A stretch of DNA of 5,618 nucleotides from DATCLA01 sp036564195 (GTDB lineage Bacteria; Bacillota; UBA4882; UBA8346): NCBI GenBank assembly GCA_036564195.1, contig DATCLA010000146.1, positions 1 through 5,618 on the forward strand, read 5' to 3'. The notes below the pieces were generated by a model. The model made no database searches. It was not told where the DNA came from and saw only the letters and a list, made by a program, of their open reading frames with translations. Below are positions 1-4,938 of the stretch, piece after piece (position 1 is the first letter of the stretch; each line of letters begins with the position of its first letter). The translations under genes were made by a program, and so were the position numbers.

Positions 1-959
1 GTGATATACCGGAGCCGGTGAACCGCGTCTGCCCCGTCAATGGCCGCCGCTTCGTAATATTCCTTAGGGATCCCCTGAATGGCCGAGAGATAAATGATCA
101 TCGCATAACCCACCACCCGCCAGGCAGTGAGGAATAAAACCCCCGTCAAAGCTGTATCAGCATTATTTAGCCAGTCCGTTCCTTTAATCCCAACTAAGGA
201 GAGTAAATAATTTAAAATACCGTAGTTACCGTGGAGAATCCAGATGAATACAACTGCGCTGGTGGCTACGGCGATATATTTGGGCATAAAAACGATGGTC
301 CGCATGGCATTAAAGGCGCGGGTCATCCGGTTGAATAGTAAGGCTAACAAGATCCCCCCTCCCAGGGTGATAAAGAGCTCCCAGAAGGTATAGCGGAAAG
401 TAATCCCTAAGGATTCGCGAAAAAGAGGCCAACCCGATTTGAAGAACAACCACTGGTAATTCTTTAGCCCCACAAAGGGTTGGGGGTCAGCAACCAACAT
501 TCGCATGTCGGTAAAACTGATGCGGAGCAGATCAATGATAGGAAAGTAAACGAATAACAGAAAGAGGAAGACCGCCGGCTCTACCATCAACAGGTCCTTC
601 ATCCGTTCCCAGGATTGGCAGCGAAGCATGATCCCGTTAAACAAGAAGGCGATGCCCAATAAAAAGATGAGGATTGCGTTGTTCATCACTGCACTGACTA
701 GTCGAATCGGTACTCGGCCCCGGCCTTCGCCAAAAAGATCGATGGTACCGGTGATGGGCGTCTCAAAGGCTTTTGCTTCCTTTCTGGCTTCATACACCTG
801 TTGAGCCAAGGACCGAAGGGGTTCCCAATTGAGATCACCCATCAGATAGCCATAGATGCTAATCCCCAGACAGATAAGGGCCAAGATAAAAAAGACAGTC
901 GCTACGATCTTAGCTGGTTTAGTGATCCCCTGTTTTTTATTAGCCATTTGCATGCTCAT
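1..959 (-). CDS. ABC transporter permease, MalF/UgpA type (3' end cut by window)
   Basis: Inner-membrane permease of a carbohydrate or glycerophosphodiester importer; 319 full codons are visible and the gene runs off base 1. The diagnostic EAA loop is clear near residues 302-310 (YYEAAAIDGADA), which docks onto the ATPase subunit. Earlier family features are a 'PFVGLKNY' stretch near 161-168 and 'GNYGILNYLL' near 244-253. Hydrophobic segments lie near residues 18-40, 92-111, 125-145, 188-208, 220-242 and 270-292. In UgpA-like permeases of about 295 residues the EAA loop lies near residue 195, so this protein has roughly 105 extra N-terminal residues, including two membrane spans and a loop of about 50 residues. 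The start at 959 is chosen because GAGGTGG lies 5 bases upstream; in-frame ATGs at 953 and 947 are alternatives. It follows the binding-protein gene by 68 bp, so it is the second gene of that operon. A second permease probably follows outside the window. Substrate is inferred only from neighbours. Confidence 0.93.
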   Translation of the reverse strand, partial: MSMQMANKKQGITKPAKIVATVFFILALICLGISIYGYLMGDLNWEPLRSLAQQVYEARKEAKAFETPITGTIDLFGEGRGRVPIRLVSAVMNNAILIFLLGIAFLFNGIMLRCQSWERMKDLLMVEPAVFLFLLFVYFPIIDLLRISFTDMRMLVADPQPFVGLKNYQWLFFKSGWPLFRESLGITFRYTFWELFITLGGGILLALLFNRMTRAFNAMRTIVFMPKYIAVATSAVVFIWILHGNYGILNYLLSLVGIKGTDWLNNADTALTGVLFLTAWRVVGYAMIIYLSAIQGIPKEYYEAAAIDGADAVHRLRYI

Positions 960-964
960 GTTAT

Positions 965-971
965 CCACCTC
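965..971 (-). promoter_or_regulatory. Ribosome binding site of the permease gene
   Basis: The minus strand reads GAGGTGG, then 5 bases, then ATG at 959, which selects the first of three closely spaced in-frame ATGs. Its GAG also forms the end of a short inverted repeat (969-983), so the site may be partly masked in the mRNA. Confidence 0.75.
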
Positions 972-978
972 AAAAACT

Positions 979-1007
979 TTGAGAGGGGGAGTGCTCTCCC
1001 CCTTCAA
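979..1007 (-). promoter_or_regulatory. Intercistronic hairpin between binding-protein and permease genes
   Basis: A strong stem pairs 984-991 (AGGGGGAG) with 996-1003 (CTCCCCCT) around a 4-base loop. It is extended by TTGA/TCAA (979-982 with 1004-1007) past a single bulged base at 983. It begins 20 bases after the binding-protein stop codon and ends just before the permease ribosome binding site. It lacks a proper U-run on the transcribed side, so it is not a clean terminator. In importer operons such hairpins commonly protect the upstream message or cause partial termination, giving more binding protein than permease. That role is inferred here. Confidence 0.7.
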
Positions 1008-1027
1008 TCGTAGGTAAGAATCAGCAA

Positions 1028-2320
1028 TTAATAATCTTCGATAATCTCTTCAATCTTTTTAGCCAAAGCGTCTAAGGTGGCCTTCACGGGCGCGCCCTCG
1101 TTGAAGATCCTAGCCAGGGCATGCCTCCATTCATTGGCGACAGCGTCATAAGCGGGATGCTGGTTACGGGGGTTAATCCACTTACTCATGGAGACAACGT
1201 TTTTCATGGCCGGCTTGCGCTTTAAGTATTCCTGGTATGCGGCGGTCTTCATAATGCTCTGGCGAGTCGGGAAGTAACCGGTCTTGTCAGCCCAGTAAAG
1301 GTTCATTTTCGGACTGGCCATGAACATCATGAACTGCCAAGCGGCATTCTTTTGCTTTTGCGAAGCAGCCGCCGGAATTAGGATAACTGATCCGCCGACT
1401 TCACTTTTGAAGCTCTTGCCGTTCATACCACCGGGTAGCCAGGCCATGCCCACTTCGAAGGAGCCTTTAGTCTTTTGGACATAGGTGTCATAGAGAGAGC
1501 TGGTATGGAAGACGCTGAAAGCCCGGCCTTCCCAGAACAGTTGCCGCATATTGTTGGAAGCGCCGGTGCCATAAGCATATAAGGCGTAACCTTTGTCGAT
1601 CCATTCTTTAATCTTGGTTGTAATCTCAATGGCCTTTTTGCTGTTAACATCAGTGGTGCCGTCTTTACGGATCACTTCTACCCCATTGTTCTTGTATAAC
1701 ATCTCATAGTACCAATAATCCCAGCCGCCGAAGATTGTGCCGTAACGAGCAGTAGTACCGTCCTTATTGAAAATGGTGGCCTTCTTGAGGAAAGCTTCCA
1801 TTTGATTAAAGGTCTTTGGCATAGTGATGCCTTCGGCGTCGGCTTTGGTCTTGTTATAGTACATGACTTGGGTTGAGATTAGGTAAGGTAAACAAATCTG
1901 CTTACCATTGTAACTGGTAGATGCGATCAAACCTTTGCCGAAGTCCTTAATATTGAATTTGTAGGCTTTAATATAGGGATCCAAGATTTCACAGATACCG
2001 GCAGCGCCATAACTTGCAGGATATGAGGTGTTGGCGGTGCACAGGGCCGGTACATTACCGGAGGCGACCGCAGCAATCAGTTGGGTGTTGAGCTCCGTGT
2101 AAGAACCAATATAGACCGGCTCCACGGTGATTAGCGGGTTTTTCTTGTGGAACTCCTTGATCATGTAATTCAAGTATTCATGGAACTGGTCCTCATGAGC
2201 ATGCCACCAGGTTATTTTGATGGGTTCGGTGACATCATACTTACTCTTCGCAGTCGTGATCCCAACAGCGGAAAACATCATAATCGCAGCTAATGTCATC
2301 AAAAGGATTTTTTTCTTCAT
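1028..2320 (-). CDS. Extracellular solute-binding protein, family 1 (UgpB-like)
   Basis: Periplasmic substrate receptor of an ABC importer, 430 residues, the usual family length. Residues 1-24 form a Sec signal peptide: KKK, a hydrophobic core, then ITTA before KSK, with likely cleavage near residue 24. There is no lipobox cysteine. Family features are ITWWHAHED (36-44) at the first strand, SYTELNTQLIAAVASGNVPAL (73-93) resembling UgpB's NYEQN...GNAPAI, STQVMYYNK (149-157), and near the C-terminus AAWQFMMFMASP (326-337) followed by DKTGYFPTR (345-353), the counterpart of UgpB's QKTGYLP. The start at 2320 has AAGGAG 10 bases upstream. It is the first gene of the transporter operon and is preceded by a promoter-leader-terminator module. 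A cytosolic glycerophosphodiesterase lies upstream, so glycerol 3-phosphate or a glycerophosphodiester is the favoured ligand, but this protein group also binds many sugars and I cannot confirm the ligand residues. Confidence 0.93.
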   Translation of the reverse strand: MKKKILLMTLAAIMMFSAVGITTAKSKYDVTEPIKITWWHAHEDQFHEYLNYMIKEFHKKNPLITVEPVYIGSYTELNTQLIAAVASGNVPALCTANTSYPASYGAAGICEILDPYIKAYKFNIKDFGKGLIASTSYNGKQICLPYLISTQVMYYNKTKADAEGITMPKTFNQMEAFLKKATIFNKDGTTARYGTIFGGWDYWYYEMLYKNNGVEVIRKDGTTDVNSKKAIEITTKIKEWIDKGYALYAYGTGASNNMRQLFWEGRAFSVFHTSSLYDTYVQKTKGSFEVGMAWLPGGMNGKSFKSEVGGSVILIPAAASQKQKNAAWQFMMFMASPKMNLYWADKTGYFPTRQSIMKTAAYQEYLKRKPAMKNVVSMSKWINPRNQHPAYDAVANEWRHALARIFNEGAPVKATLDALAKKIEEIIEDY

Positions 2321-2408
2321 TAATAAGCCACTCCTTCCTTGTTTTATCGATCCTTTGGTGAACTGCTAAATCTTCAGGAACCACCTCCGTCTAAATAAAC
2401 TTTATCAA

Positions 2409-2426
2409 AATGAATCTATCTTCGTT
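2409..2426. promoter_or_regulatory. Weak third copy of the TetR-type operator palindrome
   Basis: AATGAAT-CTAT-CTTCGTT is an imperfect palindrome similar to the two operators near the TetR gene (AACGAAT-N4-ATTCTTT). The left GAAT is intact, while the right ATTC has become CTTC. It lies just downstream of a TATAAT box (2435-2440) ahead of the binding-protein gene, where a repressor could act. Chance similarity in AT-rich DNA is quite possible. Confidence 0.25.
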
Positions 2427-2434
2427 TCATCCTC

Positions 2435-2463
2435 ATTATAATTTAGCGATTAATAATTAATAC
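2435..2463 (-). promoter_or_regulatory. Possible second promoter of the transporter operon
   Basis: A perfect minus-strand TATAAT lies at 2440-2435, about 115 bases before the binding-protein start. With a 17-base spacer the -35 position reads GTATTA, a poor match. A 13-base palindrome (ATTAAT-A-ATTAAT, 2449-2461) covers that -35 position and GGTTAACC (2466-2473) lies next to it, so an activator or repressor could act here. Transcription from this site would bypass the upstream terminator at 2551-2594. Confidence 0.35.
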
Positions 2464-2550
2464 CCGGTTAACCATCGAATAAGTTGGAATTAAAAGCAAT
2501 ACTCGCTTCAGCAGCCACCGCTCACTTTTAAAACAACCATCAAAATAATC

Positions 2551-2594
2551 AAAAAAAGACCATTTTAAACTGAAAATGTTTAAAATCGCCTTCT
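2551..2594 (-). terminator. Intrinsic terminator in the transporter leader (module copy A)
   Basis: On the minus strand ATTTTAAAC (2586-2578) pairs perfectly with GTTTAAAAT (2570-2562) around a 7-base loop. A G-G mismatch follows, then GGC pairs with GTC and the stem runs into seven Us (2557-2551). It lies about 35 nt after the start point predicted from the promoter at 2657-2629, and 230 nt before the binding-protein start. It could therefore attenuate the transporter transcript as well as stop read-through from the phosphodiesterase gene. Confidence 0.8.
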
Positions 2595-2628
2595 CTCTTT
2601 CTCTGCGCCTTAACATTTTATTAAGATA
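2595..2628 (-). promoter_or_regulatory. Purine-rich leader segment (module copy A)
   Basis: Between the -10 box and the terminator the minus strand has an AATGTTAA word, then a tract almost free of pyrimidines that ends in AGAGAAGGC at the stem base. The same order and nearly the same words occur ahead of the phosphodiesterase gene (3691-3732). From TATG through AATGTTAA the two copies match at 20 of 25 positions by eye, with no gap. Shared position relative to a terminator makes it a candidate binding site for an antitermination factor, or the 5' part of a short RNA. I do not recognise it as a named RNA family. Confidence 0.5.
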
Positions 2629-2657
2629 AGCATAACATCAACTTAACAAAATGTCAA
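2629..2657 (-). promoter_or_regulatory. Promoter of the transporter leader (module copy A)
   Basis: TTGACA at 2657-2652, a 17-base spacer, then TATGCT at 2634-2629. The bases TGT directly before the -10 make it an extended -10 promoter. It has the same design as the promoter at 3761-3733. The predicted start point is near 2622, giving a leader of about 300 nt before the binding-protein start codon, interrupted by the terminator. Confidence 0.75.
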
Positions 2658-2784
2658 TTACCTTTGCTTTTGGATATTTTCCCAAAAAACATCCCCGTTA
2701 ACCTCCGGTTGACCTAAGAAATCAATGGAAAGTTAATGTGGATCGCCAAAAACAGCTGTGCATTTTCTAAGTAGTCGCCAAAAT
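2658..2784. other. Spacer after the phosphodiesterase gene
   Basis: No gene is visible in the stretch that follows the phosphodiesterase stop codon, and there is no convincing terminator next to the stop. The only structure is an imperfect inverted repeat GTTAACC-TCC-GGTTGAC (2697-2713, one mismatch) about 40 bases upstream of the TTGACA box at 2657. A related GGTTAAC word recurs at 2466-2473. Confidence 0.5.
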
Positions 2785-3522
2785 TTAATCACCATTGCTC
2801 TTGCTGAGAAGTTGGCGGGCGATGTCAGGGAAGTTGGTGATTACTCCATTAATTTGAAGTTTAAAGCACCGCTGCAACTCTTCCGGTTGATTGGGGGTCC
2901 AGGCATTGATCAAGATGCCTCTCTTTTGCGCCGCGTCCACAAGATCATGGTCCAGGTATTTATGATCAGGATGGATCGCTACGACCTTCAACTCTGCCAT
3001 TCGTGTCCAGAGATCACTGATGGTATGAGGATCTTTCATCAGAGCCGCGATGGAAATCTCCGGCAATAACTTCTTGACTTTAGCGATTGAACTGAAGTTA
3101 AATGAGGAGATTATGGTGCGTTCCACTAAATCATAGACTTTAAGCAAAGCCACTACTTTAGCTTCGATCTGGAGATAAGCGATCTTATCGGTTTTCAATT
3201 CAATATTTAAAGCCAGATCAGTCTGGCGAATGAGTCTTAATAGGTCTTCCAATGTCGGAATCCGTTCCCGAGAAAACTCTGGGGCGAACTTGCTACCGGC
3301 ATCAAAAGTTTGGAGCTGTTCAAAGGTATAATCCTTGATCAGGCCTTTGCCGTTGGTAGTCCGGTCTAAAGTTTCATCGTGGCAGATCACAACCTTCCCG
3401 TCCTTGCTCAGGTGCACGTCGGTCTCGATGCCATCTGGTTTGATGGCTAGGGCTTTTTCAAAAGCAGCCATAGTGTTTTCCGGGGCAATGCCGGAGAAAC
3501 CCCGATGGGCAAATATTTTCAC
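2785..3522 (-). CDS. ugpQ: Cytoplasmic glycerophosphodiester phosphodiesterase
   Basis: Hydrolyses glycerophosphodiesters to glycerol 3-phosphate and an alcohol. It is 245 residues, close to E. coli UgpQ (247), with no signal peptide, so it should act in the cytosol on imported substrate. The GDPD-family TIM-barrel motifs are present: HRG (6-8) and EN (15-16), IETDV (32-36) with metal ligands E33 and D35, SKDGKVVICHD (39-49) with catalytic H48 paired with H6, LDRTT (52-56), NIELK (106-110) with E108, NAWTPN (206-211) and GVITNFPD (226-233). I use the GTG at 3522 because AAAGGAG lies 8 bases upstream. An upstream in-frame ATG at 3552 would add ten residues before the MKIFAHRG start and has this ribosome site inside its reading frame. 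It has its own promoter and attenuator-like leader (3652-3761), shared in design with the transporter operon downstream, supporting a common scavenging role. The symbol rests on size, location and context; glpQ-type naming is possible. Confidence 0.94.
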   Translation of the reverse strand: MKIFAHRGFSGIAPENTMAAFEKALAIKPDGIETDVHLSKDGKVVICHDETLDRTTNGKGLIKDYTFEQLQTFDAGSKFAPEFSRERIPTLEDLLRLIRQTDLALNIELKTDKIAYLQIEAKVVALLKVYDLVERTIISSFNFSSIAKVKKLLPEISIAALMKDPHTISDLWTRMAELKVVAIHPDHKYLDHDLVDAAQKRGILINAWTPNQPEELQRCFKLQINGVITNFPDIARQLLSKSNGD

Positions 3523-3530
3523 TGCTGTCA

Positions 3531-3537
3531 CTCCTTT
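3531..3537 (-). promoter_or_regulatory. Ribosome binding site fixing the phosphodiesterase start
   Basis: Minus-strand AAAGGAG lies 8 bases before the GTG at 3522. It is the only good site nearby and decides for the GTG over the ATG at 3552. A GTG inside the site itself (3531-3529) is too close to be used. Confidence 0.75.
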
Positions 3538-3651
3538 TTGATGCAAAAACAATCTATGATATTCTTCACAAAACTAATGTTCCCCCGTGGTCACCTCTAT
3601 TCCTTGATCGTCCCTTTGCTTGCCAGTCAAAAATGAAAGACTTTTCAGAGC

Positions 3652-3692
3652 AAAAAAAAGCCACCTTAAACAAAGATGATTTAAGCTGGCCT
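3652..3692 (-). terminator. Intrinsic terminator in the phosphodiesterase leader (module copy B)
   Basis: On the minus strand GCCA-G-CTTAAA (3690-3680) pairs with TTTAAG-G-TGGC (3670-3660), with one G-G mismatch and a 9-base loop, and is followed by eight Us (3659-3652). It lies about 35 nt after the predicted transcription start and about 130 nt before the GTG start of the phosphodiesterase. Standing between promoter and gene, it fits an attenuator. Confidence 0.85.
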
Positions 3693-3732
3693 TCTCTTTT
3701 TCTCTCTCGGCAATTAACATTCTTTTAACATT
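3691..3732 (-). promoter_or_regulatory. Purine-rich leader segment (module copy B)
   Basis: Counterpart of 2595-2628: the minus strand has GAATGTTAA, then a long GAGAGAGAAAAAGAGAAGGC purine tract that runs into the terminator stem. A protein or RNA that recognises this tract could decide between termination and read-through into the phosphodiesterase gene. Role is inferred from position and from conservation between the two copies. Confidence 0.5.
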
Positions 3733-3761
3733 AACATAGCACTGTAAGGGCTAATTGTCAA
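3733..3761 (-). promoter_or_regulatory. Promoter of the phosphodiesterase gene (module copy B)
   Basis: TTGACA at 3761-3756, 17-base spacer, TATGTT at 3738-3733, with TGC directly before the -10 (extended -10). The predicted start point is near 3726. The -35 box overlaps the last codons of the doubtful frame at 3751-3981. Confidence 0.8.
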
Positions 3762-3981
3762 TGCTTACTCTGACGATCTGAGCCTGGTTACTCCTAATCA
3801 TATCTATATCTTCACTACAATATTCAAGGCCCCAACTAGCAGCCTGAAAAAATGCCATTGCGCCATTGCAAGGTTTTCTCGCATACGGCTTTCCAATAAA
3901 CTTCTCTAAGCATTTACGAGTTTCACCAAAAGTGCTTTTGCCAACTCCAAATGAAACTGGCGGTTCATTCCAAAAGCTCAC
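3751..3981 (-). CDS. Doubtful 76-residue hypothetical frame or gene remnant
   Basis: I do not recognise this product. It would start at a GTG (3981) with no clear ribosome binding site. The frame is open upstream only as far as a stop at 4017-4015, inside the hydrolase gene, so no better start exists. The translation looks protein-like, with three cysteines, three tryptophans and segments such as GKPYARKPCNGAMAFFQAASWGLEYC, and no membrane span or signal peptide. Its codons (AGT, AGG, ATA, CGT, TGT) look different from those of its neighbours. Its end overlaps the -35 box of the phosphodiesterase promoter. It may be a decayed fragment of a longer gene whose start was lost next to the hydrolase gene, or simply a chance open frame. 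Confidence 0.25.
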   Translation of the reverse strand: MSFWNEPPVSFGVGKSTFGETRKCLEKFIGKPYARKPCNGAMAFFQAASWGLEYCSEDIDMIRSNQAQIVRVSIDN

Positions 3982-3995
3982 TTCTGCCGTTTTCT

Positions 3996-4763
3996 TTAAA
4001 GCGGTAACAGTTTTTTACCATTCATAAAATGGCGGTAACGCCGTAAATCAGCAACGGAAAATGGCTTACCATGACTGGGAAAGATTGTCCTGGCGCCGCT
4101 GTCAAGCATTTTATCCCAAGAGCGGCCGAAACTATCAACGTCTTCGATCCAGATGGTATGTCTGGCGAGGCTGGGAAAACCATTCATCGCCGCATCCCCA
4201 CAAAAAAACCGACCATCCTCCAGTTTTAAACCGATGGAATCCGCGGTATGACCCGGCAGCAGCATTATTTCCGCAGGTATACCGGCTGCCTTCAGGGGCT
4301 GGGTTGGGCCGTTAACAATTATTGCCCTATCGGATACATCTACCGCCGGAAATAGATGTTTTCCTTTTCCGGCCAGCGCCATGCTTTTACAGAATATTTG
4401 GGCCAATCGCGTTGAACACCCGCCTATTAAACGGTTCCGGCCTTCTTTTAACCGTTCAACCGCCTCCGGGTGGAGTATTACCGGAGCTTCAGTCGCTAAA
4501 AGCAATTCTCCGAGATAACCGGCATGATCGTCATGGGCATGGGTCAACACAATGAAGGCGATCTGATTCAGGGAAAAACCACTTTGAGCCAGTCTCCGCC
4601 CGAACCGGTCAAAGCCACCGGCATACCCGGTATCGATTACCACTAAGCCGGATGGTGTCACCAAGAGGTAATTATTAACCACCCTGCCGCCGATATTGAT
4701 AACTTTAATATCCCTGGCATTACCTTTAACTTTAACGCTATCCGTATTTTTTAACTCATTCAT
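3996..4763 (-). CDS. Metallo-beta-lactamase-fold hydrolase
   Basis: Zinc hydrolase of the MBL superfamily (glyoxalase II/lactonase-like group), 255 residues; the substrate is unknown. Numbering from the ATG at 4763, the metal-binding motif THAHDDHAG covers 74-82 (H75, H77, D79, H80), followed by PGHT (H172), FCGDAAMN (D190) and FPSHGKPF (H231). That is the full set of ligands for a two-metal site, so the enzyme should be active. VVIDTGYAGG (42-51) is the usual strand and turn before the motif. There is no signal peptide, so it is cytosolic. I prefer the ATG at 4763 over the adjacent GTG at 4766 because AGGTGG lies 6 bases before the ATG but only 3 before the GTG. It lies 175 bp after the TetR gene, and a near-copy of the TetR-gene operator sits in that gap, so it is probably the repressor's target. 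A link to phosphodiester metabolism is not shown by the sequence. Confidence 0.92.
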   Translation of the reverse strand: MNELKNTDSVKVKGNARDIKVINIGGRVVNNYLLVTPSGLVVIDTGYAGGFDRFGRRLAQSGFSLNQIAFIVLTHAHDDHAGYLGELLLATEAPVILHPEAVERLKEGRNRLIGGCSTRLAQIFCKSMALAGKGKHLFPAVDVSDRAIIVNGPTQPLKAAGIPAEIMLLPGHTADSIGLKLEDGRFFCGDAAMNGFPSLARHTIWIEDVDSFGRSWDKMLDSGARTIFPSHGKPFSVADLRRYRHFMNGKKLLPL

Positions 4764-4769
4764 CACAAC

Positions 4770-4775
4770 CCACCT
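4770..4775 (-). promoter_or_regulatory. Ribosome binding site fixing the hydrolase start
   Basis: Minus-strand AGGTGG within GAGAGGTGGG stands 6 bases before ATG 4763. The spacing favours this ATG over GTG 4766. Confidence 0.65.
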
Positions 4776-4900
4776 CTCGATATACTTTTTTTACTTCAAA
4801 CTCCACTATCAGCGAAACGGTCCCAAAACCTACGTTCGATCTTTTGGCGAACCAGATCCAAATAAATTCCCCCAATGCGGTTTTTCTCTCAGATTTGATT

Positions 4901-4918
4901 AAAGAATTATAATTCGTT
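4901..4918 (-). promoter_or_regulatory. Predicted TetR-family operator with -10 box upstream of the hydrolase gene
   Basis: The minus strand reads AACGAAT-TATA-ATTCTTT, an 18-bp palindrome with 6 of 7 arm bases symmetric; its inner 12 bases (4904-4915) are a perfect palindrome. It matches the site between the TetR promoter and TetR start at 16 of 19 bases over a slightly wider span. A TATAAT (4911-4906) lies within it, so a bound repressor would cover the -10 box. No good -35 is visible (T-rich sequence at that distance). Transcription from here would leave an untranslated leader of about 135 nt. Confidence 0.6.
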
Positions 4919-4938
4919 ATTAAATCCAAAAAATAAGA

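Noticed and set aside
979..1007. Reading the intercistronic hairpin as a full rho-independent terminator
   Set aside because: The bases after the stem on the minus strand are CTCAAAGTTTTTG, not an immediate U-run, and the permease ribosome site follows at once. An attenuating or message-stabilising role fits better.
801..1013. Plus-strand open frame of 70 codons
   Set aside because: It lies antisense to the start of the permease gene and across the intercistronic hairpin, has no ribosome site, and resembles no protein family.
1423..1650. Second minus-strand frame inside the binding-protein gene
   Set aside because: It overlaps a well-supported coding region in another frame, and its biased composition is that of a frame shadow.
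2381..2388. Strong Shine-Dalgarno-like GGAGGTGG about 60 bases before the binding-protein start, possibly for a leader peptide
   Set aside because: No ATG, GTG or TTG lies at a workable distance, and the only CTG frame ends after three codons. The true start has its own AAGGAG at 2336-2331.
2758..3069. Plus-strand open frame of 103 codons
   Set aside because: It is antisense to the 3' half of the phosphodiesterase, whose motifs are clear, and has no recognisable features of its own. The shorter plus-strand frames at 3335-3541, 4061-4555 and 5338-5523 are rejected for the same reason.
3523..3552. Longer phosphodiesterase beginning at the ATG at 3552
   Set aside because: The AAAGGAG ribosome site lies inside this extension and is correctly spaced for GTG 3522. 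The protein from 3522 starts MKIFAHRG, as is usual for the family.
3996..4763. Calling the MBL-fold protein a quorum-quenching lactonase, a beta-lactamase or a phosphodiesterase
   Set aside because: The metal ligands are shared by all these groups. No feature I can see singles out one substrate, and a cytosolic protein without signal peptide argues against a classical beta-lactamase.
4696..4902. Plus-strand open frame of 68 codons between hydrolase and TetR genes
   Set aside because: It begins antisense inside the hydrolase gene, has no ribosome site and runs through the likely leader. The hydrophobic start comes from T-rich DNA.
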